From contig NZ_CAAHFG010000001.1 in assembly GCF_900890425.1 (NCBI RefSeq), forward strand, positions 3,906,001-3,970,000: a DNA stretch of 64,000 nucleotides, read 5' to 3'. How positions within the stretch are numbered: position 1 is the first letter of the stretch; the number at the start of each line of letters is the position of its first letter. Shown here in pieces: positions 1-7,809 of this stretch. The notes under the pieces are model-generated. The model saw only the letters and a list, made by a program, of their open reading frames with translations. It was not told the DNA's origin and searched no databases. A program made the position numbers and the translations under genes. The DNA is from Pontiella desulfatans. Lineage in GTDB: Bacteria; Verrucomicrobiota; Kiritimatiellia; Kiritimatiellales; Pontiellaceae.

Positions 1-1
1 G

Positions 2-673
2 AACGTGGCGGATGCGTTCATGTCGCCGTCCAAATTCAAACTCGAAATCCAGCGCGAGGAAGTCGGAAGCACCAAGAAGGAGCATGAAGTGGATGTTGGC
101 GACGAGTTTTCCGGTGGCGGCGGACGGCGCGGCGGGGGTGGCGACACCGGGGTGATCATCGTCGCGACCGACAAGATTACGAAATACAAATATATCCTCT
201 CGATGGAAAACAAGAGCGGCGTCCCGCTCAAGAACGTCATCATGGAATACCGCATCTACTACGAGCAGCAGAAAGCGATCAAGGACGAGAAGGCCAACAA
301 GGGCCGCGCGGAGGATGATACCCGGCCTGAACGTTACATGGCCGTTGACCAGCAGAAGGCCAAGGAAGGCCAGAAGCGGCTGAAGCCCCTCGAGCCGAAG
401 AAACCGGCAACCATTTCCACCGACACCATCACGTTGACCAAGCGTTCGGCCAACCGGACATGGGGCGACAAGATCGACCTGAAAGCCGAACTTTCCGGTG
501 CCTGGATCCAACTCTCCATGCGGGGACCGAACGGCGAAAAGCTCGTCCGCGACATCGCCTCCCCCGAGAGTGTCATGAAAAAGTTCCCCTGGGATGTCCC
601 CGAGCAACCCGAGGAAGAACCGGCCGAAGCAGCAAAGGAAGACGAGCCCAAGGAGAAGCCGGAGGAAGATTAA
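2..673 (+). CDS. Hypothetical acidic-tailed protein, 5' end outside window
   Basis: The reading frame is open to the left edge, so the true start probably lies outside the window; the first usable start inside it is a GTG at position 5. About 220 residues are visible. They include a Gly/Arg-rich stretch near residue 40, a mixed alpha/beta middle part containing a LSMENKSG-type segment that reads like a small beta-sandwich, and a highly charged Glu/Lys/Pro tail. No catalytic motif or membrane segment was seen. The stop codon overlaps that of the convergent DUF481 gene. I do not recognise the family, and the function is unknown. Confidence 0.6.
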   Translation, partial: NVADAFMSPSKFKLEIQREEVGSTKKEHEVDVGDEFSGGGGRRGGGGDTGVIIVATDKITKYKYILSMENKSGVPLKNVIMEYRIYYEQQKAIKDEKANKGRAEDDTRPERYMAVDQQKAKEGQKRLKPLEPKKPATISTDTITLTKRSANRTWGDKIDLKAELSGAWIQLSMRGPNGEKLVRDIASPESVMKKFPWDVPEQPEEEPAEAAKEDEPKEKPEED

Positions 674-1794
674 AAGTCGTACGCAACACCAACAACGATC
701 TGATAGTCGTCCTGCTCGGGAACGGAAACCGTCACGACACCGGAATCATCGGTCGACTCGATAGGGGTCGGGTTTCCGATCCGGTCCCAGATGAATGAGA
801 CATCGAGATCCAGGTCGGCAATCAGTTCATAGGACAAGGTGGCGACCATATGGTGCGTGTATTCCCCGCTGGACGCATTAAGGAAACGTGCGCTGTAGTC
901 GTAGAGAAAATCCAGATCGCCACTGATTTCATGGTCGAGCCGCGTACCGATGGTAGCGAATCCTGAATTGGATTGGTCATCATTTCCTACCTGCACCGAA
1001 TCGAATTTGGTTTCCTGGTAACCTCCACCCGCATTTGCCGTCCACTCGGTTTTGGACGTGCGGGCCAGGTCGTAACCCAACGAAGAGAAGATGGAATACT
1101 GGCTTTCGATGTTGACGAATGGATCGTGGTAATATTCCGCCCCAAGGATTTTCCAATAGAGCCGGCCGGTCAGGAACCAATCGAAATAGCCATTCAAGCG
1201 CTGGTTTTTTGCGGTTTGGGTATCCTTCGCTTTGCTATAGTTCGCGATATAATCGATGCTCATGCGGGTCATGGCCGTACGCCGCTTAATATTGGCCATG
1301 CTGGTCACGTCGGTTGTTTCGGTGTTTCCGCCGCGGGCCGTAAGGCCGACCGAAAAGCTACCCGACCATTGGTCGCGCTCACGTTGAGCACCCCCGGCAA
1401 TCGAAACCAGCCGATGGCGATTGATCTCCTGGACATCCTCGCCGTTGATCAGCTTGACCGTCTCGCCATCAACCACCAGCTTGCCCCGCAGGATTTCCAC
1501 ATCACGTCGTCTTTTTTCAACCATGATCCGCTGCACCCCGCTGGAGCGGATCTGTTTCACATCGTCCATATCCAGCTCCAGCAGATCGAGTTCGTCGCTA
1601 TCGAACTCCAAGGTATAGTTGTACATCACCTTGATCTTGCCCTTTAACCATTCGCCGGAATTCAACTGAATCCAGTCGAATTTCTTGTCCTCCGGCGGGG
1701 CAAAGTTGCTCCAGGCCTCCTTATCGGCCGATACGGAAACGGATATTGAAGTGGATACAACCAGAGCAAATAGGGTCTTGCTCAAACGACTCAT
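670..1794 (-). CDS. DUF481 family outer-membrane beta-barrel protein
   Basis: 374 residues with an N-terminal signal peptide (hydrophobic LFALVVST followed by Ser/Val repeats and ADK). The first ~130 residues carry short beta-rich LxxGEWLKGKI- and LVVDGETV-type segments seen in DUF481 proteins. The remainder is alternating aromatic beta strands (GSFSVGLTARGGNTET, then several Y/W-rich strands) ending in a C-terminal Phe (VGVAYDF), the usual outer-membrane barrel sorting signal. It is therefore probably an outer-membrane protein of unknown substrate. A good ribosome site (GGAGAT) precedes the ATG. It lies 12 bp downstream of rlmH on the same strand and may be co-transcribed. The family call is made by eye from strand pattern and motifs. 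Confidence 0.82.
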   Translation of the reverse strand: MSRLSKTLFALVVSTSISVSVSADKEAWSNFAPPEDKKFDWIQLNSGEWLKGKIKVMYNYTLEFDSDELDLLELDMDDVKQIRSSGVQRIMVEKRRRDVEILRGKLVVDGETVKLINGEDVQEINRHRLVSIAGGAQRERDQWSGSFSVGLTARGGNTETTDVTSMANIKRRTAMTRMSIDYIANYSKAKDTQTAKNQRLNGYFDWFLTGRLYWKILGAEYYHDPFVNIESQYSIFSSLGYDLARTSKTEWTANAGGGYQETKFDSVQVGNDDQSNSGFATIGTRLDHEISGDLDFLYDYSARFLNASSGEYTHHMVATLSYELIADLDLDVSFIWDRIGNPTPIESTDDSGVVTVSVPEQDDYQIVVGVAYDF

Positions 1795-1806
1795 TTCATA
1801 TCTCCT

Positions 1807-2289
1807 CTATTCATTGTGGTACGGATGGTTCTCAACGACTGTAAACGCCCGATACAAACCTTCAAGCAAAACCACGCGCGCAATACCCCCCGCCATGACC
1901 AACGAAGAGAGCGACCAAACCGCATCCGCTTTTTGCCGAACCGATTCCGCAAGCCCAAGCGCGCCGCCAACCACCACAACCATGCGGCGCTTGCCCGCCA
2001 TGGGATGGTTGCCCTGCCGCCCGGCTTTGAGCAGCTCCGCCATTTCGAGGGTCTGGATTGTCTTGCCGCGCTCATCGCAGGCCACAAGAAAATCGCCCTG
2101 CTTCAAGAGCTTGAAGATCCGGTCGGCCTCGGCCTGCTTCGTCTGCTCCGGCGAATGCGAGGAAACCTTTTCATCCTTGTATTCCGCCACCTCGACCCCA
2201 AACGTTTTCAGCCGCCTGATATATTCATCCTGCGCGGCGGCCAAGGCCTTCGGCTTGATTTTTCCCGGGAGCAATATGCAAATCTTCAT
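1807..2289 (-). CDS. rlmH: 23S rRNA (pseudouridine1915-N3)-methyltransferase RlmH
   Basis: 160 residues, the normal RlmH length. RlmH is a SPOUT (alpha/beta-knot) enzyme that uses S-adenosylmethionine to methylate pseudouridine 1915 in helix 69 of 23S rRNA. The sequence shows the family pattern: the N-terminal strand MKICILLPGK, a central ACDERGK, the knot segment VVVGGALGL, and the C-terminal LYRAF...HPYHNE signature. The start at MKICIL was chosen because the 19 codons upstream look unrelated to the family. Part of those upstream codons lies over the terminator of the preceding gene. DUF481 follows on the same strand. Confidence 0.93.
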   Translation of the reverse strand: MKICILLPGKIKPKALAAAQDEYIRRLKTFGVEVAEYKDEKVSSHSPEQTKQAEADRIFKLLKQGDFLVACDERGKTIQTLEMAELLKAGRQGNHPMAGKRRMVVVVGGALGLAESVRQKADAVWSLSSLVMAGGIARVVLLEGLYRAFTVVENHPYHNE

Positions 2290-2319
2290 GGGCGGTTTAT
2301 GCCCTATTCCTTCGAACGG

Positions 2320-2358
2320 AAAAAGAAAAAGCCGCGCTCCAACCAAATGGAACGCGGC
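2320..2358 (-). terminator. Rho-independent terminator after the SDR gene
   Basis: On the minus strand an 11-bp stem GCCGCGTTCCA/TGGAGCGCGGC with one mismatch and a 6-nt loop is followed by TTTTTCTTTTT. It lies just after the stop of the SDR gene and before rlmH. Confidence 0.85.
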
Positions 2359-2382
2359 ATTCGCTTGGGGAAAGGCGGCCCG

Positions 2383-3198
2383 CTAGACGCCACTGAAGGC
2401 GGAGAAGGCGCCATCGACCGGAACGACGATCCCGCTCACGAAGGAGGCGGCGCCCGAGATCAGGTAGTGGATGGTGCCGTAGACCTCCTCCTGTTCGCCG
2501 AAGCGACGGAACGGGGTCTTGTTGATCACCTGCTGTCCGCGTGTGGTATAGGAACCGTCTTCGTTCGTGAGCAGCGCACGGTTCTGGTTGCTAATGAAGA
2601 ATCCGGGGGCGATGGCGTTGACGCGGATCTTGTCGCCATATTTCAGCGCCATCTCGGTGGCCATCCAACGGGTAAAGTTGTCGATGGCGGCCTTGGCGTT
2701 GGAATAGCCCAGCACACGGGTCAGTGCCTGGGGCGAGGACATCGATGAAAAATTGATCACCACCCCGTGCCCCTGCTCCTTGAAGGCCTTGGCAAACGTC
2801 ATGGTGGGCAGCACCGTGCCCTTCAGGTTCAGATCCAATACCTTGGAGTAGTCTTCCAGCTTGAGGTCGAACACATCCTGGTCGGGGCCGATGGTGGCGC
2901 CGGGCATGTTGCCGCCGGCACCGTTGATCAGCACATCGATCCGGCCGCAGGTTTCAAGAATTTGGTCGTAGACCTTGTCGAGCGCATCCTGGTCGAGCAC
3001 GTTGCAGGCAAAACCGCAGCACTTGTCCGAAATCTTTTTTGCCTCGGCAACCGTTTCATCGACCTTGTCCTGGAAAAGGTCGAGATAGACCACAAAGGCC
3101 CCCTGTTCCTGCAGATAGTTCGCCGTTCCGCCCGCCAGCACGCCGGCGGCACCGGTGATTGCAATCACCTTGTCCCCAATATTGAAAAGATTGTTCAT
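2383..3198 (-). CDS. SDR family oxidoreductase, probable D-mannonate (fructuronate) oxidoreductase
   Basis: 271 residues, a classical short-chain dehydrogenase. The N-terminal Rossmann nucleotide-binding motif is TGAAGVLAGG (residues ~16-25), the NAG-type motif is NGAGGN near residue 92, and the catalytic YxxxK is YSNAK near residue 170 with the partner Ser in FSSMSS. The C-terminal GIVVPVDGAFSAFSG segment and overall pattern resemble the SDR-type D-mannonate oxidoreductases (YjmF/UxuB-like), which interconvert fructuronate and mannonate in uronic acid breakdown. The substrate is an inference; other sugar-acid SDRs are possible. A strong AGGAG ribosome site precedes the ATG, and the gene ends in its own terminator. 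Confidence 0.82.
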   Translation of the reverse strand: MNNLFNIGDKVIAITGAAGVLAGGTANYLQEQGAFVVYLDLFQDKVDETVAEAKKISDKCCGFACNVLDQDALDKVYDQILETCGRIDVLINGAGGNMPGATIGPDQDVFDLKLEDYSKVLDLNLKGTVLPTMTFAKAFKEQGHGVVINFSSMSSPQALTRVLGYSNAKAAIDNFTRWMATEMALKYGDKIRVNAIAPGFFISNQNRALLTNEDGSYTTRGQQVINKTPFRRFGEQEEVYGTIHYLISGAASFVSGIVVPVDGAFSAFSGV

Positions 3199-3300
3199 CC
3201 TGGCTCCTAATTTTAATCCTCAAAGGTTTGAGATATGAACAAAACAAACCCCGACTGACAAGGCAAATGTTTACAACGAATGCAGGAAAAGAGAACCGGA

Positions 3301-6261
3301 TTATTCCTCGGAGGGCAGATGCATGAGGGTTATGCCGTTGAAGAAACAGGGTTCGCCTTCGGTCACGAGCCCGACCTGGGAGGCCGGCCATTCCCCTTCA
3401 ACCTCAACCATGGGACGGCCATTGAGTTCGATGATGACCTTGTCTTCGAGTTTCACGCAGCGGAAAAAGTAGGACGACTCCACCTCCAGGGTAATCAAGG
3501 CCTCCCGGGGGCGCGACTCGGTATCGGTTTCGGAGGTGTCGTCTCCGATCTCCTCATTGGCTCCCAGATCCTCGCCGGGGACATAGTCGCGAATGTAGCG
3601 CCCGGTGCGGGAGTCGATCACGATGGCGGATGAAACATAGAGGCCGAAGCCCACAAAATTTCCGACGACCTCGCGGATGGCTACATGGTTGAGGATCCCG
3701 GGGTGCTGTTCGCGGGGTTTGGGTTCGTCGGCATCGTAGAAGCGGCCGTCGTCCCACAGGTTTGGCTTGCGCCCGCGGTCCAGCTTGGCGTAGCGGATCA
3801 CCATGTCGTCCGGCGGCACGAAGAATTCCTGTTGAAGATGGTCGAAATCCCCTTCCAACCAACGGAGGTCGAGTCCGGAGATGATGGATTCGGAGCGTAG
3901 CTCATAGACCCACGAGGTAACATCGCTATAGGCGGTCGACTTGTCGTAGAGATGGCGACGGGCAATGCGGCACTTCAAGGGTCTGCGGATGGGTTTGATT
4001 TCCCTGCCCCGCAGCTTTCCGGTCACCACCAGCTCCCGGGAGTGGGCATCGATCATGGCCTGCAGATAGTTGTCGCGATCGGCAAAGACCGGGAAAACGC
4101 CGTAGAGTCGGCCTTCGCGCTCCCGGAGCTCCTCGGTCTGGACATTGACCGTGAATTCGTATTGATCCAGCAAGTCGCCCTTGAAGGCACGGCCGGGCTC
4201 GGAATGCCTACTTTGCTCCAGGCCCATATCCTTGAAGTGGCTCCATTGACCGGCAGACGAAGTGCCATCCGCGGCAGAACCCCACCCCGTGATGTATTCG
4301 TTGTGCTCGTCCCAACCGGCGGTATAGGTTACGCCGTCGAACTCGGCCCCGGAATCCTTGCAGTAGAATCCCGGAACCCCGGCGCCACTGATCTTGGTGA
4401 CGATCGGTTTGCCCGGCAACAAATTGATTCCGTTGAGCTCCACCCCGAAATGCCCACCGTTCTTCGTAATCCGGAGCCGGTGGAACGGTGCCGGGGTGGT
4501 GCCCATGCCCGGTGCCTTTTCAAGCGCCTTGAACGCCGTCGGCAACTTATAGCGCTTGGGCATGGTCGAACCCGGCTCGATATGGTACTCCCACGTCTTC
4601 TTATAGGGATTGACGCTCACGACCAGATCGTGTTCGCCATCGCTCCAGGCCACCACGCCGGCATCGCCCTTGGACTTGGCCGGAAACCGCACGAAGGTTT
4701 CGAACAGGTAGTTTTCCTGCGGCTCCCGCTTGAGATAGGCCTTGGCCACTCCCTTCGATGCATTTTGCCGCATGGAGCCATCCATCGACATCCATCCGCC
4801 GCCGTCGAAATCCCAGCGCTCCGCCCACTCGATGCTTTCGTCCTCGGGGAACGAATCGCTGAAGGTCGGACGGGCAGGCGGCGGGTGGTAGCCAGGGGAA
4901 TCCTTGGTGGTCGGCCCGTCAATCACGAGTTCCTTGTCGAAAAAGAAAACACGGTCGAGGCCTGTGCCCGGCACCCCGTTCCACCACGCCTGATAGGCCA
5001 CCCATGTTTCAAACCCGTTCGGCCCCGGAACGATGCGCGGGGCGTTCAATCCGTAGATGGTCGGCTCAACCGGCAGATCGTCGGCATCGAAGATGCCAAA
5101 ATCCAGGAAGCGGTATTTCGCGTTCTTCGGCGCCTTAGCCTGGACAGCGATCACGTTGTCCTGATCGCGGAACACTCCTTCTGCGGCTTCCGATATATCG
5201 AAGTTGCTGTATGCGATGGACGGCGTTGCCGATTGATAAACGAGTTTCCCGTTCAGGAAAACCTGCACCGCGCCTTCGTGGCGGATATTCAGCACCGGCG
5301 TTTTCGGTGTTCCCCGCAGCAGCTCGAATTCCCGCCGAACCCAGATTTGCTCGTCCTGCCATTTGGTCCGGCAGGCGTGCAGCTGGGTATCGCCGATGAG
5401 CAAGGGATAGCCGAATCCGCCCTGCCCCGTCCGCCAACCGGAAAGCTTGACGCCCGGCTGTTTCCAGTCTTCCTGAGGCGGCTTTGTGATGAAGCGCCCT
5501 TCCCAACCACTGTATTCGCCCGAGGGAAGCACCACGTTGTAAGACCTTGCCAAACGCTCGGCGTTGCGAACCAGCACCGGGTTCGATACCTTGTCGACAT
5601 TGGTGAGTCGCAGGGGATTCTCGCTGACCGCCAACCCGATTTCGCGCAGGCCGGTGCGGGGGCTAGGGTTGTTGGCCGCATAGAGGAGATAATAGTTTCC
5701 CCGGTAGCACAAGATATCCGGTTCGCCCAGGTCGGCGCTATCCAGCGAATCCCACATGCCGCGCCGGCCATCCAGCAGCAGATCCGGCTTGCCGGATGTT
5801 TTCCAAGGAGTCGAATGGCGCTGCAGAATGATCTCGCCTTCCCCCTTGCTGCCCGCACGCCGGTTCACCGATAACAAGGCGCCGCCGTCATCCTGGAAAA
5901 GCCGCATCTCTTCGCCCGGAAGGTCGCCCTTGCGGAGGCTCGAATAGGGCCCTTGCGGAGCGGATGACACCGCGTACCCCTTGCCCTGGGCAAACAGGTA
6001 GAAGACCCCGTTCCGATAGAGGCTTTCGTAAGGGCCTTCCACGTTTTCGGGCAAAACGGAAACGGGGGTTCCCCAATCGACCAGATTGCCGGACACCAGC
6101 ATCTGGCCATTCGTCCCGGCTCCCATGCCATAGTAAAGCCCATTGTAGTTCACAATGGCACCGTCCAGCGCCGTGGCCATCGGATTATCCAAGCCAAAGG
6201 CCGAACCGGCCAATAGAACGCCCGAGACAAGACCACCGAACCTCTTGATACCTATACCCAT
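3301..6261 (-). CDS. Secreted GH43-like beta-propeller protein with additional beta-sandwich domains
   Basis: About 986 residues. The ATG at 6261 was chosen because GGGAGCAGG lies just upstream and a signal peptide follows immediately (GGLVSGVLLAGSAFG). The first ~300 residues resemble a glycoside hydrolase family 43/62-type five-bladed propeller (DGAIVNYNGLYYGMG, then EPDILCYRGNYYLLYA with its acidic EPD element, then GYPLL). The following parts look like beta-sandwich or lamin-G-like modules (VFLNGKLVYQ, WERWDFDGGG, VIIELNGRPMVEVEG). It probably acts outside the cytoplasm on a plant- or algal-type polysaccharide. Catalytic residues could not be assigned with certainty, so a binding-only role is possible. 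Confidence 0.68.
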   Translation of the reverse strand: MGIGIKRFGGLVSGVLLAGSAFGLDNPMATALDGAIVNYNGLYYGMGAGTNGQMLVSGNLVDWGTPVSVLPENVEGPYESLYRNGVFYLFAQGKGYAVSSAPQGPYSSLRKGDLPGEEMRLFQDDGGALLSVNRRAGSKGEGEIILQRHSTPWKTSGKPDLLLDGRRGMWDSLDSADLGEPDILCYRGNYYLLYAANNPSPRTGLREIGLAVSENPLRLTNVDKVSNPVLVRNAERLARSYNVVLPSGEYSGWEGRFITKPPQEDWKQPGVKLSGWRTGQGGFGYPLLIGDTQLHACRTKWQDEQIWVRREFELLRGTPKTPVLNIRHEGAVQVFLNGKLVYQSATPSIAYSNFDISEAAEGVFRDQDNVIAVQAKAPKNAKYRFLDFGIFDADDLPVEPTIYGLNAPRIVPGPNGFETWVAYQAWWNGVPGTGLDRVFFFDKELVIDGPTTKDSPGYHPPPARPTFSDSFPEDESIEWAERWDFDGGGWMSMDGSMRQNASKGVAKAYLKREPQENYLFETFVRFPAKSKGDAGVVAWSDGEHDLVVSVNPYKKTWEYHIEPGSTMPKRYKLPTAFKALEKAPGMGTTPAPFHRLRITKNGGHFGVELNGINLLPGKPIVTKISGAGVPGFYCKDSGAEFDGVTYTAGWDEHNEYITGWGSAADGTSSAGQWSHFKDMGLEQSRHSEPGRAFKGDLLDQYEFTVNVQTEELREREGRLYGVFPVFADRDNYLQAMIDAHSRELVVTGKLRGREIKPIRRPLKCRIARRHLYDKSTAYSDVTSWVYELRSESIISGLDLRWLEGDFDHLQQEFFVPPDDMVIRYAKLDRGRKPNLWDDGRFYDADEPKPREQHPGILNHVAIREVVGNFVGFGLYVSSAIVIDSRTGRYIRDYVPGEDLGANEEIGDDTSETDTESRPREALITLEVESSYFFRCVKLEDKVIIELNGRPMVEVEGEWPASQVGLVTEGEPCFFNGITLMHLPSEE

Positions 6262-6378
6262 GCCTGCTCCCTTTCCATGAATGACTATCCGGCAGAAAAG
6301 CCCAAATATCCAGATATTTTTCAACACTCCACCATTTAGCTTTACTCGCAAAGCCGGTTTCCCCAACCTCCTCCGGCA

Positions 6379-6756
6379 ATGGCAACGAAAGCGAACTGGC
6401 TATACATGGCAATGGGATTCGTCCTGGTTGGACTGGCGACCCTAGGCCTGTTTTTGCCCCTGCTGCCCACCACGCCCCTGCTCCTGCTGGCCGCCACCTG
6501 CTTTGCCAAATCTTCGGAACGGTGCCACCGCTGGCTGCTGGAACACAAGGTGTTCGGGGCAACCATCCGCAACTGGCACGAGCATCGTTGCATCCCCCGC
6601 AAGGCCAAGCTCGTTGCCGTTGCCTCCATCCTGCTCTTCGGCTCCTACGCCGTTGGCATTGCCATCGAAAACATCTGGATCCGCGGCATTGGCGGAATCA
6701 TCCTGCTGATCGGCTTGGTGTTCGTTGTCCGGCTGAAGGTTTGCGAAGACGATTAA
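6379..6756 (+). CDS. DUF454 (YbaN-like) inner-membrane protein
   Basis: 125 residues with a hydrophobic N-terminal helix (GFVLVGLATLGLFLPLLPTTPLLLLAATCFAKSS) carrying the LPTTPLLLLA signature of the YbaN/DUF454 family, then a polar HRWLLEHKVFG...W segment, then two further membrane helices. The biochemical role of this family is unknown. It is divergent from the GH43-like gene, and no strong ribosome site precedes the ATG. Confidence 0.87.
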   Translation: MATKANWLYMAMGFVLVGLATLGLFLPLLPTTPLLLLAATCFAKSSERCHRWLLEHKVFGATIRNWHEHRCIPRKAKLVAVASILLFGSYAVGIAIENIWIRGIGGIILLIGLVFVVRLKVCEDD

Positions 6757-6777
6757 TCGCGCCTCACGACTCCATCG

Positions 6778-7404
6778 TCACTCCTCGCTCCCCTTCACCA
6801 TCGGAACAAAGCGCACATGCAGGTCGGGGATTTCCTTGAAGGAGTCGCCCGCCTTTTCGAGGATCACCAGTTGCTGGATGCCGGTGCCGACCGGCAGGAT
6901 CATACGGCCGCCATCCTTCAACTGCTCCACCAGTTTTTTCGGAATGTCGGCCGGTGCGCAGGTGACGATGATGGCATCGAACGGCGCATGCTCCGGCCAG
7001 CCCTTGTAGCCGTCGCCCGTCTTGACCTTCACCGTTGAATAGCCTTCCGCCGCCAACACCCCGCGCGCGTGATCCGCCAACGCGGGAACAATTTCGATGC
7101 TGAAAACCTCCGCCTCCAGCTCGGCGAGCACGGCGGCCTGGTAGCCGGATCCGGTGCCGATCTCCAAAATACGCATGCCGGGCTTCACTCCGATGCGCTG
7201 CGTCATGTAGGCCACGATGAACGGTTGGGAAATCGTCTGCCCATGGCCGATCGGGCATGGGTGGTCGCCGTATGAATCGCGACCGCGATGCGCTTCTGGA
7301 ATGTAGACATGCCGCCGAACCTTGCCCATGGCCGCCAGCACACGATCATCCTGAACCCCATGGGCCTTAACCACGGCCACCATCGCCTTGCGTTCCGCCT
7401 CCAT
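6778..7404 (-). CDS. pcm: Protein-L-isoaspartate O-methyltransferase
   Basis: 208 residues. Pcm uses S-adenosylmethionine to methylate L-isoaspartyl residues formed by protein ageing, starting their repair. The start at 7404 has GGAGGAAT upstream and begins the family-like MEAERKAMV. Visible signatures are the pre-motif QTISQPFIVAYMT, motif I LEIGTGSGYQAAVLA, the acidic post-I end FSIEI, and the DAIIVTCAPADIPKKL and LKDGGRMILPVG segments. All family elements are present and the length is typical. It is the last gene of a minus-strand series with the thiamine-binding protein and pabBC, separated from the former by a repeat-bearing gap. Confidence 0.95.
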   Translation of the reverse strand: MEAERKAMVAVVKAHGVQDDRVLAAMGKVRRHVYIPEAHRGRDSYGDHPCPIGHGQTISQPFIVAYMTQRIGVKPGMRILEIGTGSGYQAAVLAELEAEVFSIEIVPALADHARGVLAAEGYSTVKVKTGDGYKGWPEHAPFDAIIVTCAPADIPKKLVEQLKDGGRMILPVGTGIQQLVILEKAGDSFKEIPDLHVRFVPMVKGSEE

Positions 7405-7436
7405 GGATTCCTCCTTGCCGGAACAGGAAATGTTTA

Positions 7437-7500
7437 GCCACGAATGAGCACAAAGAACACAATAGAAAAGAAGCTTTGCGTTCCTCTGCGTTCTTTTGTG
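7437..7500. repeat. CACAAAGAA-type inverted intergenic repeat
   Basis: An imperfect inverted repeat: CACAAAGAACACAA on the left pairs roughly with TTGCGTTCCTCTGCGTTCTTTTGTG on the right. The same architecture recurs inside pabBC (8731-8803) and at 44405-44492, so it belongs to a dispersed repeat family in this genome. Confidence 0.55.
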
Positions 7501-7504
7501 GCGA

Positions 7505-7807
7505 TCAATTCTGTTGCTTGGCCACCACGCTGTTGACCTTGTCTTCAAGCGACTGCTCCCGGTCGGTTCGGGTTCCCAGCTTAATGTTGGTATGGATCCT
7601 TGGCGCGCCCATGCCGTGTACTTTTTCGTGGCACGCCTTGATCGCGGCAAACACATCATCCCATTCGCCTTCGATATTGGTTCCGTTGGCATGGAGGGAG
7701 GTTTTCAGGCCCGGGCGGGAAAGCACCGCCTCGCAGGCGGCCACATAGCTTGAGAGCGACACGCCTACACCAATCGGAACAATCGTTAAATCCACAATGA
7801 CTTTCAT
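7505..7807 (-). CDS. MTH1187/YkoF-type thiamine-binding protein
   Basis: 100 residues matching the MTH1187 (former DUF77) family: the N-terminal MKVIVDLTIVPIGVGVSLS strand and helix, a central TSLHANGTNIEGEWDDVFAAIKACHEKVH, and the C-terminal PRIHTNIKLGTRTDRE segment. These small ferredoxin-like proteins bind thiamine or a related pyrimidine, and their cellular role is not settled. The gene lies 2 bp downstream of pabBC on the same strand, so translational coupling is likely. Confidence 0.9.
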   Translation of the reverse strand: MKVIVDLTIVPIGVGVSLSSYVAACEAVLSRPGLKTSLHANGTNIEGEWDDVFAAIKACHEKVHGMGAPRIHTNIKLGTRTDREQSLEDKVNSVVAKQQN

Positions 7808-7809
7808 GT

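Noticed and set aside
3952-5874. A 640-codon plus-strand frame opposite the GH43-like gene
   Set aside because: Antisense shadow; the minus strand has a signal peptide, ribosome site and recognisable domain pattern.
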